From the NCBI GenBank assembly GCA_935421135.1, contig OW285187.1, positions 24,304,429-24,368,428 of the forward strand: DNA of 64,000 bases. Direction: 5' to 3'. A program made the translations under genes and the position numbers. The stretch comes from Bugulina stolonifera (lineage: Eukaryota; Bryozoa; Gymnolaemata; Cheilostomatida; Bugulidae). Each line of letters begins with the position of its first letter. Within the stretch, counting starts at the first letter, position 1. Shown piece by piece: positions 61,101 through 64,000 of this stretch. The notes under the pieces were generated by a model. That model did not search any database, was not told the origin of the DNA, and saw only the letters and a list, made by a program, of their open reading frames with translations.

Positions 61101-63611
61101 GAATGCGCCACACTGCAGGCAACCTGGTAGCTTATGATCTTAGAGTGGGTCACATATTAGACTGTGTTTTAATCTTGTATACCAGAATTGTAGGCTATTG
61201 ATAAATGATTATATGCATGATATTAGTTTGGCACAACTTAGCAAGTTCTGCATTTATATTATTAATTATAAGGTGGGCAGGCTAGAGATCTCTGGAACTA
61301 TAAATGCTACAATTATAATTAATCAGATTAAATGGATATACTCATGCTATACTGCTTCATGTGCTGCAGTATCCAAGGGTCATGACTGAGTTATAGCCAT
61401 GTAATCTATTGTTACTTATTATATTGATTTTAGTATTGGCTTCCATATACTCAGCAACAATGATTATCACATATTGGCTGGTACACCCTCCCAACCTCAA
61501 CTCGGCCGTACTCTATACCAAGTCGTGAGTACACATACTCTATAATAGTAGTGTCTTACTATAAAGGATAATTAAAGTGTATCTGTTTTTGTAAATGGTT
61601 TTATTTGGCTGCCGAGTTGTCGAATGGAGACTTCATGCTTACATTTTTTAGAGCTGAAGTGAATTTTTGTTATGGCCTAATCTACATGTAATTTACACAT
61701 GCCTACTATGGTCCAAGTCTGCATGTGTGTTCCATCATCACATTTAATGAGATCCTGTAGCCAATGCACAATATATTTTAGTTGAAAGAACTAATAACAA
61801 TCGTTTGGTTTCATTGATTTCTAATGTGTGATAACACACAACAAATAGTATGGAAACTCAAATTTACCAGAAAATAGCAGTAGTAGGGCCTAATAGTTGA
61901 CATTCATAGTGGTACTCAGATGTTTTGTTTAGTTGTAGTTCAGTTATTCAGGTACATGCATGCCTGAGTTGAATAATTACTCCCAGGCCTTGTACTGTTA
62001 AGTTAGTAAATGGAGGTACTAGTAGTGCTAGCACTAATAACAATTAACTAACTTGATTTATGAAGTAACTCTGAACTCTTAGGGGAGATTTTTTAAAATT
62101 TTATAAGTTACAGGAAGTCACACTGTAGCCCTACCCATTCTCTTAAGATCCAGATTTTCCTACCTTCTATTAATAATTCAAGTACCATACCAGATTGTTC
62201 AAGCATACAATTGTACTACGTAACCATGTACTGCATTGTAGTGATTTGGACATATTACGTGTATGGTTTAAGTTTTAAAGTTGTGTTCTCAACAAAAGTT
62301 TGTGCTGTTTAAGGAACGATAACTTCAAAGTCAAAAAATTGTTTTGGATTTGATTATGCAGGTAGTCAACTCATCGAAAAAGTTAAGCCGCTTTTTGGGC
62401 ATTAAAAGTTTGAGCACATTGTTTCCATCACTCAGGGAACTTAGTATCGATTGAGATACATGTTAGTTTGATTATCTTGAAATAGTTTATAATTATTGTA
62501 TTTGCTGTAGAATGCACACTGGAATTCTGAGCTCTATGGCAGTCTTATTCGGCATTTTTTCAGTCGCCGTTGGCTATGACCAGGTATGAACACATTTATT
62601 ATCTATACTTATAAAGATATTGGAGAGAAATCGTGGAAAACTCACCAGTATACATATTTACTTCTAGTCAGCTTATATTGTGTATGACCTTGAACTCTTG
62701 TGATTTCTTAGCATTTCACTATGACAGAGTGATAGAGTATGTCCATCTGTTGTAACACAATCCTGTTCATCATAAACAAAAATCCTATAAATACAACCAT
62801 GTGTCGGATGAACACATCTCGCCCCATTGATTTTACAATTCACAATCCCAATTTCGTTATGTTTTAGTTCTCTGCTATCAGGATTCAGAAGGAAGATTTG
62901 GGGAGGTCAAAAGGGGATAACCAGGTGATATCCGTATCTGTGAAGGAGATATGCTATGACGTATTCGGTGACAGTAAGTAATACATAGTACGATTTCAAG
63001 TGTGCACATTGGGTGTTATTCTTCTCTGCATTTCAAAGGATAGATAATTCCAAATATGCACATGTACATCACAAATTATTAGCTGTTTTGATATGTTTAA
63101 TTTTACATAATTATTGCTCTGTATAGACTTGTTCAGCAGAATTATTACTATGAATACCATTAGATAGATTAGAATTATCAGAGGAGCAAGCCTGTGTTGA
63201 AACTTTTGGTGACAGTTAAGGTTCCAAGGCTAGTTCTGCCTCTGCTAAGGAATTTAAGTAAATAGTGTTCCAAAGATTATTATTATTATTAGTAGTTACT
63301 TAATCTTCTCTTGTCTCTACGCCATGTTGTTATATAAATTTATTTTTATGGTTGTGTTAGATCTTTTATTTGACTGGAGGTACTTGTCTTCTCTAACAAA
63401 ATGCCCTAAGAACTTTCAACAAATAAGTTTGACTGTGCTTATCCTTTTAGTATATTAATTACCTCTAAACTACACAATGTATGTAAGATTTTTTGCACTA
63501 ATGTAAAGTCATATATGTCATGTGTTTACAGTTCATCCCATCTTATGGTTAATACCACTCAACTTGAACAGGAGAAGAACTGGAGCCCGGCAAGCATTGC
63601 TGAATAGCTAA
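58165..63611 (+). CDS. DHHC-type palmitoyltransferase, ZDHHC21-like, 267 aa
   Basis: Eight exons: 58165-58280, 60009-60168, 60283-60398, 61006-61067, 61434-61524, 62511-62583, 62868-62973, 63532-63611, total 804 nt with consistent phases. It is a membrane enzyme that transfers palmitate to protein cysteines, usually in Golgi or plasma membrane. The N-terminus [17 protein letters not shown] and the [16 protein letters not shown] stretch are membrane segments. TCDPG follows, the usual DPG motif. The cysteine-rich domain reads [20 protein letters not shown], then MDHHCPWINNCIGE with the catalytic DHHC cysteine; the Trp codon is split by an intron. Two more membrane segments follow (LLMFLFYV...[10 protein letters not shown] and [16 protein letters not shown]). 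The C-terminal [14 protein letters not shown] resembles ZDHHC21. The usual TTxE motif after the last membrane segment is not recognisable. The frame is open upstream of the ATG to about 58111, so an earlier exon is possible. Confidence 0.9.
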
Positions 63612-64000
63612 GTATCTCCCTTATGAACCACACAGTATAAATACTTGCTTCATTAGCCAAATGTTTCTATATAATCGGATCAAGATGAGTCATTTTATAT
63701 CCAAAGAAAGTAAAATCAGTGCTAGCCCTAAGTTTAATAGATAAACCTCCTGTTTTTAAAGGTATTATACAGTCTTCCCTATCTATAATGTTTTGCTTTT
63801 CAATGGGGAAAGTGAAGTAGTTCATTGTTATAATATATAGTAATCTCAAACCAACAAAACAACTAAACTAGGACATTTAGAAATCTCACTATAATTAAGT
63901 CTGCACATTATTGCTTTATAAGTGTCATAGTAACATTTTCCGTGTTTATTTTTATGCTCGAACAATAATTATGAACTGTCAACGCTGGAACAAGTAATGC
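63612..64000. other. Downstream of the DHHC gene
   Basis: It should contain the 3' UTR of the DHHC gene. No other feature is recognised. Confidence 0.5.

Noticed and set aside
1..64000. CRISPR arrays, bacterial operons, integrons or prophage
   Set aside because: The window is a spliced eukaryotic genome; regular direct repeats with unique spacers are absent.

Overview
This is a eukaryotic, intron-rich, AT-rich nuclear window. Introns are GT-AG, exons are short (mostly 60-180 bp), and there are no operons or Shine-Dalgarno sites. It suggests a non-bilaterian or other marine invertebrate. A sponge is my best guess, from the compact intron-rich genes, the Skeletor-type DM13/DOMON family and the MITE-rich introns, but the sequence does not prove it.

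About 55 kb is occupied by five related genes encoding Skeletor-like secreted or surface proteins. All exons were assembled by hand and every reading frame closes. Gene A (120-1041, minus) is partial and runs off the left edge. Gene B (2194-8834, minus; 735 aa), gene C (13682-21819, minus; 706 aa), gene D (22382-31756, plus; 711 aa) and gene E (33337-54904, minus; 747 aa) are complete. Each complete protein reads: signal peptide, DM13, DM13, DOMON, a cupredoxin-like module with His/Cys/His candidate copper ligands, then a short tail ending in a hydrophobic stretch (probable GPI anchor). Sixteen exons with the same phases are shared. E adds two tiny exons. C and D are an inverted, head-to-head duplicate pair separated by 562 bp, and some of their intron sequence is still alignable.

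The right end (58165-63611, plus) holds an eight-exon DHHC palmitoyltransferase of 267 aa, ZDHHC21-like. A small unidentified multi-exon gene candidate (38615-39426, minus) lies inside the largest intron of gene E.

Introns and intergenic DNA are heavily occupied by mobile DNA. There are three hAT-type non-autonomous families, each with two copies; five of the six copies have 8-bp target duplications that are perfect or off by one base. There is also a TA-flanked MITE eight bases inside an exon-intron boundary, a 2.5-kb DNA transposon with a decayed transposase and iterated motifs, two families of solo-LTR-like repeats, tRNA-derived elements, and several long hairpins or palindromes. Gene E carries most of these insertions in its introns and still has an intact coding frame.

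Functionally, the cluster looks like a lineage-specific expansion of extracellular multi-domain proteins whose modules (DM13 cysteine, DOMON, cupredoxin) are each linked to redox or cofactor binding. That reading is inference from domain content.
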